Source: Taenia hydatigena
Taxonomy: Eukaryota > Platyhelminthes > Cestoda > Cyclophyllidea > Taeniidae
Assembly: GCA_036345935.2 (NCBI GenBank)
Contig: JADWOT020001715.1
Coordinates: 30,797 to 94,796, forward strand
Length of the DNA stretch: 64,000 bases
Direction: 5' to 3'
Below the pieces are notes generated by a model. It saw only the letters and a program-made list of their open reading frames with translations. It did no database searches and had not been told where the DNA came from. Every line of letters begins with the position of its first letter. Positions within the stretch are counted from its first letter, which is position 1. A program made the position numbers and the translations under genes. Shown here piece by piece: positions 50,901 through 61,803 of the stretch.

Positions 50901-53254
50901 AAATATGAAATAAACTTCTGAACTTCTAAGGAGAAGTAAACTCATTATGGTGTTGCTCTGCCATGCAAACGCTTCCTGGCACCCTCTTAAAAATTCCCAT
51001 CGAAAAAGACACTCACATGCAAGACGGTAAGGTGGATATGATAAACACGGTCGGTACTTTTAGCAAAGAAGTTGGAATATCGGAATTGAGGTTTGGAAGC
51101 TCCTCAGAACACACAGCATTCCAGGAGCTGAATCAGCAGGCTGACCACCTTTGCGATCATACCATGCTAAGCCTCTGAGCAGAAGATAATTCTGGAATTC
51201 TCATGCCAGCTTTCCGTCAAACCCAGTTTGTGTAACATTTAAAATGAATGTTGTCCATTTGTGACGCGGCGAACTGCAAGAATCTCTTGGTGGTGCTAAG
51301 TGAACATGCTTCAAACCACTAACTTTACTTCTTTTCAACTAACGATTGAAAAGTCCAGTCAACAACTCGAGTCTTTGCACGCACAAGTAGCCGTCAAATA
51401 GCCCATTATTTCTTAGTATTTGTTGACACTCATTGTAGCACATTACTAACCGCATCAAAATCACACTTAGTAAGCTTATTAATCAGTGCTAATAATTGCA
51501 GCCACAATCGAAATGAAACAGATCCTATCTCAAGTTCTATTTACCACTCATATTTTCGTGTGCCACTGCCTAGAACGAATAAAGTGCATGATAGTGTATT
51601 AGCATATGATGTTCGTGTCGACACATGCCACCGGTATTAATCATGGCCAAAAAAGCAATCTTAAGTGAAAACGAAAGAGGTTATTGTGTGAAGCAAAAGG
51701 ACAAATATTCGCGAGAATGTCAACTAGACAAAATGGCGCATTTGGTGGTCTCTCTTAATAAGCAAAGAGTTCGTTTAGCGATTGTTATTTCTTGTGAGAA
51801 GATTCAAATGAGGCAAAGGCCTGAGATCACTAACCAGAGGGAGAAAAATGTGTCAAATTAACTACCAAGGCTGGCTACAGCTACATAACCAAAAACCTAA
51901 TTTTGATTAACTTGAAGTCGCATAGGGTAAAAAGAACATCACGTGCCATTATTTAATTCAACAACTGCAACGTCATTATCGAGTAAGTGGGTTAAAACGC
52001 AAAACGCACTTTCAATTTTAAGAATCCCATGATTGCAACTGATGGCATGGCAAATCATGTAACAGTGACACCAGAGGTGCGTCTACGGTCTTTTGAGTTA
52101 ATGTTGTTTGTAAGTCCTCGCATTTCCTTATCGCATTATGCATACCTTCAAGTTCTATTCCACTCATTGTCTTCTCGCACCGACAGGGACTTGTGATCTA
52201 CTAGGAGCTGATTCGCACACTGCCTTTTGCAAATCGTTCGCTAACGTCAGAGATGTAGTGTACTCTAGATGAAGCTGTAACATTAGATTAAATTAGACCG
52301 CTCCCAATACAGTGGTGTTTACTTCTAGCTATTCACATTGAAGGGAACCACCAAGCAGATTTGTCGGAACAAGAGTCATGTATAAGACACACAAGTGAAA
52401 TGGAAACGGGGCCGCAGTCCCATATTCATTTTTGACAAAAGGGAAAGCAAATAATTGTAGCGAACAGAAGGAGCCCATTGTCTCGCTTGGAGGTAACTGG
52501 GGCAAGGAACCTCTGTAAATGAGCAAGATCTGTCTTTCAGAGCCGAGGTGGCATAGATGGCCAAGCATTTATTCTGCCTGCGTGGTCCGACAAGCTTCAA
52601 CCAATGAGGATCAAATAGCCACTGAAAATAACATGCAGAATAAATTAAACACAGTCATCAGTAACCTTGCATCAACCCAAAGCGCAACACAGACTGCAGT
52701 TGTCCGTGCACCTTCCAATGCATTGCAAACAGCAGCATCTCAACAAACACCAATGGCAATGGACCCGTGTACCTCCAGACGATGACAGCGACACAACCAC
52801 GACCACTGAATTCGATGCCGACATGAATGCCATCACCACTTCCATTAGCGAATACTCAACGCGATCGAGATGCATGCACAACATATTCTGTGCATTTTAT
52901 TTCCACCGACAGTAGCTCAACAAGAATGTAAATCATAACGCAGGGGTTAAACACCAGATCATACAGTATTCCTTTCAGTGAGGGCATTTTTCTTGAATCA
53001 ATTAAGGCACGGACTACGAATCGACAAGCCTCTTGCTAGCCTGTTAGCCGTCTTTTTGTGCAAGTGCATAAATAAATTCACCATCATTATAGCTCGTCCT
53101 TTTATTGCTAACAATCTGTTATACAGTTCGTTATCTATATAGCTTATAGTGTAAGATAGGTGGGTGGTAGAAAAGAAGAACAACTTCGTCGCATCCTTTG
53201 AGTTAATTGACATTGCCTTTGAGGCTATTCGGTTTCTATTACTAATAAATTTAG
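50901..53254. other. Unassigned stretch with short frames
   Basis: Frames at 50,963-51,178 and 51,625-51,861 have no motif that I recognise. At about 52,590-52,915 two overlapping frames look like one Ala/Gln/Thr-rich coding stretch broken by a one-base shift near 52,780 (SNALQTAASQQTP then DDDSDTTTTTEFDAD). It may be a decayed exon. Confidence 0.35.
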
Positions 53255-53458
53255 CTTAAGAGGACCATCGTCGAAGTGCGCAACAGGTTTATGTGCGATG
53301 ACAATTTCACAAGGTGCTTGGACCTACCTGCCAAGGATATCGCCAAGTGCAAAATAAAGCATTGGGAATCCCGAGTTAAAGTTTGCTACGTGGAGCCAGA
53401 TTCGGCTCATCAGGTTCGCTACATCCTATGTGCTCCGAGGAATTCACAAGATGTTTAT
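53255..53458 (+). CDS. Candidate internal exon, cysteine-containing, unidentified
   Basis: An AG (ATAAATTTAG or the CTTAAG just after it) precedes an open frame that runs to a good donor TAT/GTAAGG at 53,458. The product includes RFMCDDNFTRCLDLP, AKCKIKHWES and HQVRYILCAP, with six cysteines in about 65 residues and no low-complexity sequence. No partner exon was identified. A second short cysteine-bearing frame with an ATG occurs at 54,939-55,121 and could belong to the same gene. The family is unknown and this may be chance. Confidence 0.3.
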
Positions 53459-55546
53459 GTAAGGACTTGCTGTTTTTGAGAGGTGGATTTTCCTTTTTGA
53501 AATAATGTTCACGGCATCTGATGCCAGCACGCATGCAACTGATTATCGAAAGAATGTCAGCCACGCATTGCGACAGCGCAAAAAAGCCTCAGCTTTCCAT
53601 TTGCAAAGGTTCTGGTATCTTTGCTGCCTAGAAGAGGATTCGCGGGGAAAACAAATGCACATTCTCGGCTCTCTCTCAAGCTAGGGGCTTAGCCTTTAAA
53701 AAGGGTCTGCAACTTGTCCACAAGTAAATCCCTCCCACCCAAAAACATTGGAAGCCCATGCATTAGGTGTACGAACTGATGCCGTACGAAATTGGAATGT
53801 GACTTGGATTTTCCAACGCATTGCCAGTATCGTATACCACTGCCGAAACGCGCATTAAGGGCTGCGGTAACCGCTACAGGAACGCGAAGTGATTTGTTGC
53901 CTGATATGCAACATTGCTTTCATCAGCGATGCTAGTGCTCTAAAATAATATTTTAAATGTAACATTGAACCTAATCCAATGTGATCAGGTACATTTATAA
54001 TAATTGATGCATCTCCGGTTTTATCTTAATGTGAAAGCCGGATGGCCGAATCAGTTTTGTCAAAATGCGCAACCGTCAAAAGCGTCACAGGTTCAAATAA
54101 AACGACAAGGAATTGTCCGTCTACTTCTTCATTTTCTTGGTTCTTTGTGCTTGAACATTTGATTAAAGCACTAGAGATGTTTATTTCGTTTGAAATTGCC
54201 AATACGCATTTCAGTGATCAAACTGGCAACAAAACACAGGCCGGTTACTACGTATTCTGTTTATGCATATGACAACACATTCGACATCTAGATATTTGAG
54301 TGTGGAGCTAATATCTTAATCAACTAGTCCCCGATCGTTCATCTGTTTGATTCTATAACAAAATTAACCAATCGGTTTACCGTTTGCTCCTACTTTTCTA
54401 AGTCGCTGCCATTCTTAATTCACTACGGGATCCCTGCACAAATAAGCTTTCCCTCTAATTAGCAATCCCAGTACTTTAAAGGACAGGGTACCAGTTTCAA
54501 CACTCTTCACATTGTTAAGTCCACTTGCGCTTTACAACTGACAATTGGGAATAAGATACAAAAGCACTAACTTTGGCTCTAGTTCGTATCGACTTCAATT
54601 AATGTACCTCATTACATTGCAATGCAGCAAAGTTGCTATCGCAATCAAACATTTGCGCCGGTGGCACCGTCGAACATCGCAGATCCACACCAGCACATTC
54701 ACTTTTACGACTACAGAATAAAGCATTAATAAAGTAGTACAGTTCCATATCACTAGTTTTATGATGTTAATTAATGATACACTGGCATTAGCTTTTCTAA
54801 ATGCAGCAGTTACTCGGAGTGGTAGCCGTAGCAATGCATATGCGTATGTTTCGATAAAACAAGCCAACTGCGTGAATAGTGAAACCCATGTATTATCCAC
54901 CACCAATTTTATATCACGAATAATGTAGCACACGCAAAATGACGCCTTCCAAACCCGTATATTGTGAGGGCAACACAGAAGGACATGAGATCATTGTGGC
55001 TGACAAACAGATAGACTGGCGGCCAGTTAGGTGTGACTGGACCTTAGATCCAACGGTCTGCGTTAAAAAAGAATTCTACCACCGAAGTGTGTTCCAAATA
55101 AACAGATCTGCTGAATTTTAACATGCGATGCCCAAGCCCATGCAAAAAGCGGAATTTAAAAAAATAGGTGATTGGAACGGGAAGCTTCGCAAATACAACC
55201 ATCCATGCTAGTTGCCAGCTAGGTATCCTGCAAAAGTTCTCCTTCGTATGTGCTTGAGCTAACTCCCACCATTCATCAATAGAGAGTAGTAAAATCTACT
55301 TGCATCGGACCACTTAATGCTAAGTCTTCACATTAGTCAAGTTACGAGCTAAGTGCACGATTCAACCATCCCAATGACCACATCTCTGAACGACAAATCA
55401 GCTGTTAAGTCAAACAGAAAATAGGAAAATAAACTTGTATTGTGACCATCGAACCAGCTACACTGATTACAAAGCCATGTACGAGGGAACGATTCACATT
55501 CGGGGAATAAGTAGCTGTCACTAAACTAATGTTATACCCTTGTAAG
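53459..55546. other. Unassigned, AT-rich
   Basis: Contains a 112-codon minus-strand frame (54,595-54,933) with hydrophobic stretches and a 60-codon plus-strand frame (54,939-55,121). Neither has a recognised motif. A tRNA-like patch near 54,036 was rejected. Confidence 0.4.
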
Positions 55547-56452
55547 CTAAAGGAGCATGCCAATGAGTAGACCGAGCACACTGCCGCCTTCTTTCAACTT
55601 TAAAAGCATGATCTTAATCAGCACGTCTCCCACTTTATTGAGGATCCGCGTAGCATTTGATAATTGCGCATTGACAGTCTTCAGATTCCGTGGTTCCAAA
55701 TCAACCCAGACTTTTGGAAAATCAGGCACCAATTCACGCAGAGCAGCCAGTTTCTTCGAACCCATCAACTTCAATACATAGTCAATGAGAGGTATTTTCG
55801 ACTGCATAATTTTAAGCTCCTTGCTCGTAATGATAGGCACCTCAGTAGCACCTGTTGTTGGTGTCTCTTTCGTGGCTCCCTTTTCCTCCTTAGGTACAAG
55901 CGTCGATTTCATCGCAGAAGTTGAAATCGTAATTGCTGCTACTTCAGTCACCTTCTTTTTCTTTTCAGGCAAAAGCGTTGATATTTTCAGAGGAGAAGGT
56001 GTGGTTGGCAGTGGAGGCGCGTGTTTTGCAAGAGAGGGCAATTTCGCCACAAGAGCTTGCAGTACCTCGAGATCCACGGCTTGCAGGTACTTGGAGATGT
56101 TGGGCAGTTTGTCAAAAACGACTTCCAGTGTGTTGGGATTCCTCTTCGACAAAATCTCACCAAACTCAGGAACATGTGCGGTGACGTACTGAAGAGTCTT
56201 ATTTTTCATATTGGCCAGGAGGCCGTGGAGGTTTTGATGGTTCTTGATTATGTACTGAACAAAGTTCGGATCTGCATTCAGCAAGGCATTGGCATGATGA
56301 ATGGGAATACTTGGCACTGATGAGAAAATTGTCAGTGCAACGTTGAGATCAGCGGTCTTTACCGAATCGAGCCTTTTGGTGGAAGGCTTTGGAGTCGTAG
56401 CCTTAGGCTTCCTAGTAACTTGCTTCCGCTTAGGCCCAGAGCCAAATGACAT
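55547..56452 (-). CDS. 22-residue helical-repeat protein (301 residues), unidentified family
   Basis: From the first ATG (56,450-56,452) the frame runs 301 codons; it stays open without an ATG up to 56,518. Residues 5-28 are basic (GPKRKQVTRKPK, Thr/Pro-rich). Then come eight 22-residue units at about 35-56, 61-82, 83-104, 105-126, 127-148, 209-230, 231-252 and 253-274. Each has Leu/Phe at position 5, an aliphatic residue at 8 and 12, Pro at 13 in six of the eight, and an aliphatic residue near 15 and 19; for example NPNTLEVVFDKLPNISKYLQ. A Lys/Thr/Pro/Glu linker (149-208) splits the array. The C-terminus is hydrophobic (SVLGLLIGMLL). Proline-punctuated 22-mers predict stacked or amphipathic helices, as in exchangeable apolipoproteins, but no homology is claimed. 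Sequence ahead of the ATG is antisense of the neighbouring copy, so the original 5' exons are gone. It may be a recent pseudogene or a 5'-truncated gene. Confidence 0.65.
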   Translation of the reverse strand: MSFGSGPKRKQVTRKPKATTPKPSTKRLDSVKTADLNVALTIFSSVPSIPIHHANALLNADPNFVQYIIKNHQNLHGLLANMKNKTLQYVTAHVPEFGEILSKRNPNTLEVVFDKLPNISKYLQAVDLEVLQALVAKLPSLAKHAPPLPTTPSPLKISTLLPEKKKKVTEVAAITISTSAMKSTLVPKEEKGATKETPTTGATEVPIITSKELKIMQSKIPLIDYVLKLMGSKKLAALRELVPDFPKVWVDLEPRNLKTVNAQLSNATRILNKVGDVLIKIMLLKLKEGGSVLGLLIGMLL

Positions 56453-56479
56453 GCTGTTAATGCCAATATTAGAAGTTGA

Positions 56480-56836
56480 TTCACGTTTACGTTGATTCAC
56501 ATTCCAAACATGAATCAACTTCTCATTTCGGTAGACCTAGTGCTTCTTCAGTCTGCGTTGATGTAAGTACCAGGAATCGGTAGTTTCGTTTACAATTTGG
56601 ACCCATATGCATTCCGGTCAATGGTTGTTGGACTGCCAAACATCAAAGATATCCTGGCTAGTATAGATCTAGTACTTCTGCAGTCAATCATCGTAACTTC
56701 TCCTGGCATTGACAGCATGTTGTTTGGCTCTGGGCCTAAGCGGAAGCAAGTTACTAGGAAGCCTAAGCTACGACTTTAAAGCCTTCCACAAAGAAGCCCG
56801 ATCCGGAAAAAGCCACTAATTCCAACGTTGTATAAT
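56480..56836 (+). pseudogene. Head-to-head partial copy of the helical-repeat gene
   Basis: On the plus strand the frame from 56,480 reads through four contiguous 22-residue units (IPNMNQLLISV; DLVLLQSALM..VPGIGSFVYNL; DPYAFRSMVVGLPNIKDILA; DLVLLQSIIVTSPGIDSMLF) and then the same basic linker GPKRKQVTRKPK as the minus-strand gene. A TAA at 56,564-56,566 occupies unit residue 11, and loss of one G at about 56,767 shifts the linker into a stop at 56,777-56,779. About 140 bases (56,695-56,834) mirror 56,337-56,478. Homology ends at about 56,836. The copy supplies the upstream repeats that the minus-strand gene has lost. Confidence 0.75.
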
Positions 56837-57839
56837 GTCAGACATGACCAATGCTGCCGGTGATGAAGTTTGCTGTGTGATGAGTAGCAATCACATTAGT
56901 GCCCGTTCCTCCTTCCCACAGACTAGTCTTCATAATTAACGCTGGTTGACAGGTTGACGACTTGTCAAACGAGGTCTTAGGGGAGAGCAAAGTGGGATAT
57001 CATTCCTGCGACAGTTTTAGTCCATTCACTCTTCCTATGGTTTTGCCTTCGAAACGCTCTTACAAATGTAGCGCTTCGCCCACCAAAAGACATGTTATAA
57101 TGCGCGCTTAGACAAGTTGGATTACTAAATCCGCACATCACAAACTTGGCTGAATGACGGCCGTAAGGAGGCAGTAAGATAATGACCACAGATTAGTTAA
57201 AGGTCTCAGATTCTTGTCCACATGCACACAAGGCGAACTGCACTCACAAATTCCAGCAGGCATTGATGCATGCGCAGGGACTGCTTGGCAAACCTCATTT
57301 CATTACACGAGTAAGAAGAATCATGCGTGGAAGTGGTCGCCATGTTCGAAGGAGTAGAGATTTCTCAAGAAACCAAAAGCAAATTTATTAAATACTCTGA
57401 GCGGACCCATAATCAGCATTTAATTGGATGTAAGCAGAGTTCATCAGAGTTGCAATTGGGCTAACACCGACTGCTGATTGGACAATCACCGTAGGCGATG
57501 CCGTAGTTCTATTCACGCTCTGGATTCGGAGCGAGCTCAACTAACATGAACTCCATCTCAGCAAATGGCATTCAAAAAGCACAAATACATTAGCGCCAGC
57601 ACAGTCTTTGCTGCATTTCGTTGCCACCTTCTTCTTTTTTAATAGCCTTCATGATCGGTCACTGCAAATTTTGCAATGAAGGTTAATTGTTTAAAAAAAT
57701 GGACGTTTAGCTGAATGCGTACAGGACAGATGTGAGTGCGCCAGAAGGAGAGAAGATAAGGAGGCCCTAAAACTTTTCTAAACAGATTAATACGTTATGC
57801 GTAAGTATAGGCGTGATGCTATGACTTTGTTCAATAAGG
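56837..57839. other. No recognised gene
   Basis: A 70-codon minus-strand frame (56,977-57,189) has no motif that I recognise. Nothing else is visible. Confidence 0.4.
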
Positions 57840-58750
57840 TAGACAAACTAAGGTGTTTGGATGTGTATGAGTGTGTGCTGTTGGACGAATGGCTGGATGG
57901 ATACACTATAAATAAAGGTAGTAATTTAAGTGTAGAGTTGACCGTTTAGAGGTAAAGCGAAGGAAGATTGAATTAAGAAAATGGGAATGGATCACAAATA
58001 CATGCAGACATCGAAGTCACGACACCCACAAGCACGTCACTGCCACCACCATACAATAAGTAATGAGGCTTGACGAAATCGGACTTGATCTCAAGTCATC
58101 TGGACTAAGGTCCTGATCGCATAAATTCTTCAGGCTTGGGAGACAGGGAAGAACAGTCATGTCAATCAGAGATGTGCCGTGGTTAGTTTGATTTTATTCA
58201 ATTCCTTTTTAATTGTGGGCAAGAGTAAACGCTGTCGGATATGAATTACCTTTGCAAATAACTGCTCCCTGCAAGACATCACCAGCATCGGCTGAGCCAC
58301 CAACATTTGGTAACATTCTTGCGTGTGGCTTCATCTCTCTTAGCAATTTAGTGACATCCTGTGCTCTCATCGCAAAAAATAACGGAAGGAGCAACAGATA
58401 TGCGTGAAAGAGCACAACACAATAAACTTGTATGCAGTCACTTGCTTGAATGAGCTCAATCAAATCATGGCAAGCAAACTAACCAGCAGAACCTAGTTTT
58501 GTGAGGGTTTCATTGTTAAGCAAGTTGGAATCAAAACAACTCTTCCACTAATAAGAAGACAGTGAATTGCTGAAATAGAACTTTAACAGATCGAGCATGC
58601 ATGGGTGTTGATTTGGTCGTAGAATCATTGATTCATACTTTACTTTTTGAGTCAGGATGTCTTAGATGACGTCAATGAGCCATAAAAAGGAGGTGCTAAT
58701 TTTGACATTCTTAAATGCAACTATTGCTAAATTACTTACACGCTTAAAGG
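57840..58750 (+). repeat. Duplicated block G, left copy
   Basis: Collinear with 60,060-60,860: shared patches are AGTAATTTAAGTGTAGA, CACAAGCAC, GGCAAGAGTAAA and GAGCCATAAAA. A minus-strand frame with a hydrophobic stretch (58,209-58,463) is broken in the partner. Confidence 0.75.
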
Positions 58751-60059
58751 CGATGAATGCTTATCCCTTGCATACAGTCCTCTTTAGACTCTTATGAGGT
58801 CTTTCATGGGCAAAGGAGTAATATGCTTCACACAGTAATCGGACCTCTGTAACTCCACAACCCCAGCACTAAATTTTAGGTAACGATTTATTTGAAAAGA
58901 AAGCTGTGGTCGCAAAACGCAGGGCAATGACGTGGAAGCCATTCACAGTTAAGGAAATTCTATTTCGATCATCCAAAATATTGGTTCTGCTTAAATTTGC
59001 TAGTAGTGTGGTGTTAAAACAAAATCTTTAAACGGCAATATTTTGAGTAAATAATCCACCACTTGGTCAACTGGCTCGCAAGTTTTGCTGTAGATACGAG
59101 TACTTAACAGCTAAGTCAAATGATGGCAGTCCCACTAGCAGCTGATTTAAGTACGGCTTAACTGGATTCCTGCCTTGGCGAGATTTCTTGTTTTCTCAAA
59201 TTGCTTCGAAAAGAAAAATGCAACATCAGCTACGTACGCAAACTTTTAATTGATAGGATCTCTACGCCCAAACCTTTGCTTGTCATTTGTTCGTCTTTAG
59301 ACTAAGATTGAAGGTCGCGTCTTCAAACATCATGCAATGCAGTGAAACCAAGTTTTAGTATAGAACTGTCAATAAGACATGCGAAAGCATCGTCGCGCAT
59401 GTAAAGGACTAAATCAACTGAATAATTCCTGAGGCAGCATACGAATTTTTATCCCAGCTTCAGCGTGTGAAGGCGTGCTAAAATTGAAAACCATTAATAA
59501 TAAAAGTAAAAATGTGATGGGAAAACAGAGCACAAAGTAGACGCCCGTCAGTACTTGCAATGTTAGATTATCATGGAGGCGGAGATTCTGTAGAAATGTT
59601 AAAATAGAGGAGCAGATCATTGGCGAAAATATGTGCAACATTCACATTTGCGGCTTGGACAGATGCTCAGAGGTCAAGAGGAGGCATGGGAGCATTCCTT
59701 TGGACACGACTTACCTTCGAATCGTCCGGACGTCAATTGCAGGTATCCGAAATCTCACTGGTCCTGAGCAACAATGGAAGCATCGCCAGGCATACATACA
59801 CCTCTACTAAATTTCTGTTTGCCACAACTGCACACACACATCGTACAAAGCACATGCGCATTGAATTGGTTGCACCTGCTAAAAAGTGATCTTCTCTTCA
59901 AGCCCACTGGTAAAATCATCATAACCTGTCACCGTCTACACACTACGAATGCTATTGCTATTATCACCGCTGGGGTCTCGAATGGGCAATGATAATCACA
60001 GCTCGTAAGGGTTTCTCATTGTTGCTGTCTTAAAGGCGGCAAAAGGCAACAGGCAGTTG
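58751..60059. other. Unassigned between the two G copies
   Basis: An 89-codon frame at 59,620-59,889 lacks an ATG and a recognised motif. No repeat partner was seen. Confidence 0.4.
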
Positions 60060-60860
60060 GTCTAAAATCTATGAGTGTGTGCTTGTGGGTTTATGACCGA
60101 ATAGTTGCACCATTAACGAAGGCAGTAATTTAAGTTTAGACCTGACAGACAAGAGGTTGTCTGTGATGTCATCAAAGTCACAACATCCACAAGCACTTCC
60201 TTGCTACCAGCATGTAATAGGCAATAAGGCTTTACGAAATTGGACTTTGCGCAAGTCGTCTAGACTAGGGTGAGAATGGCATAAAATCTTTAGACCCAAG
60301 AGACAGGGAATCGTAATCGTACTAATGGAAGATGTGCCATAGCCAGCTTGATCTTATTTTAATTCTTTCTCATTTGCAGGCAAGAGTAAAGGCTATTAGA
60401 AATGGACTGTATAACTGTTTCCTGTAAGATATCATCGGCTTAAAGAGTTTTCGTTGTGGCTTTCCATTCTATCGAAGCGCTGCAAGCTTTGCAGATGACG
60501 CTGATGAGGTAAATTTTGCATTTTTCGTGCAAAAATAAGCATAGAGGTAAATGTGAGGCGCATTTATCTTGTAGTTTAAAAATGATTTTGAGAAGTTGGT
60601 TTGTTGCCAAAACTAGGCGCAAATCAGGATTACTGCACTGCTGTCATCAGTAACCTCTTCTTTGTGTTAATACAAAAAATGAAATTTGCATTTGACGCAG
60701 TAAGTAAATTAGGATTGATGCAATTAGTACAAGAGAGACATAATTGGCGAAATCATATTTTAGCTTTTAAAGTAATGTGAGTTTGAGAGGACCCCAACGA
60801 GCCATAAAAGGGAACGCTGAGCTAGACATTCTTAAAAACACAGCGCAATGAACACTGAAC
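60060..60860 (+). repeat. Duplicated block G, right copy
   Basis: Partner of 57,840-58,750 with an offset of about 2.2 kb and many indels. The partner's minus-strand frame is not conserved here. Confidence 0.75.
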
Positions 60861-61097
60861 CCCTTATAAACGGTACATTTTCTAACAAAAATGCATTTTA
60901 CTCATCCGGGTGACAGCTTGGTTGATTTACATCTCTGCAGCCTATTCATTAATGCGTACAGTTGCGTATAGCCCACCCATCAACTTCCATTCGTTTCGGC
61001 TTCAAAGAAACCTTATTAGGACGACAGAAAAAAATACAAATTTCACTCAGTCGATGAGGCGAAAGTGAAAAGATCCTAGGTAGAAGCAAATTAAGCG

Positions 61098-61331
61098 TCA
61101 AAATGCAGAGTCCTTTAGACCAAAATTCAAAAAATCACGTAATTTATCCCCTTTCGAAAAAATCGGCACGATTAAAGACTCGCGAATCCCATTGGCCTGA
61201 TCCATAACATGAGATTTTATGGTGAGTAATTCAGTCGAAGAAACAGCGCAGGAATATGTGATCACAAACTCATCATGTCCAGCTTTGCAGTGAAAAGCCT
61301 TCAGGACCTTTTCAGTCCAAAGCAGATTCAA
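61098..61331 (-). mobile_element. LINE reverse-transcriptase fragment (tentative)
   Basis: The minus-strand frame contains EKVLKAFHCKAG followed 30 residues later by RESLIVPIFSKGDKLRDFLNF, which resembles the junction before the first reverse-transcriptase core motif of RTE/CR1-type LINEs (typically an ESLIVPIF.KGD pattern). No other LINE domain or 3' tail is recognised. The frame lacks an ATG. Confidence 0.45.
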
Positions 61332-61544
61332 ATTCTAGCAGCGCTGCAAGCAAATGGTATTGCCTATTAAGTTATTTTACCACTCTTTATGTTCTTCTTT
61401 TTTGCATACCTTTGCATCTTTAGCTTTTGTACTTTTATTACCACTTTCCGTCCAGCTGTCGCCGTGAGTTGAAGCTGGACTTATTTTCCGTCTTAATGGC
61501 CACGTATTTGCAACCAGTCCAGCCAGCAGGGTTGGAATCAGTCA

Positions 61545-61803
61545 GGATCCAATCGCATGTCCAAATTAGCACACTTGACGTGAATAAGCCCTTGACCCTA
61601 ACAAATGTGGAGATAATATCTATTTACATGCAGATGCACGTATTTTTATTCCATTCGTTTTGTTTATGCAGATGCATCTAGTGCGGAACGCCCATTGCAT
61701 TCGAGGGAGAAACGAGCTCGGATCCTCAACAATCCGCCTTATCGTCTTTATTTTATACCGTAAAACAGCAAGCATATAAACTACACCTTCCACTTCACAA
61801 AGG
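61545..61803 (+). other. 5' flank of homeobox copy 2
   Basis: Matches 11,896-12,130 inverted. The pyrimidine stretch ending TTTATGCAG (about 61,671) is conserved and could be a splice acceptor of an upstream exon. Confidence 0.55.

Noticed and set aside
54036..54110. tRNA-like patch with an A-box-like GGATGGCCGAATC and a GGTTCAAAT
   Set aside because: The B box is poor, the ends cannot pair into an acceptor stem and there is no proper anticodon arm. At best it is a very decayed tRNA-derived sequence.
56560..56570. GTAAGT looking like a splice donor after DLVLLQSALM
   Set aside because: The next residues VPGIGSFVYNL complete the same 22-residue unit without a gap, so the TAA is an in-frame stop inside a continuous repeat and not an intron start.
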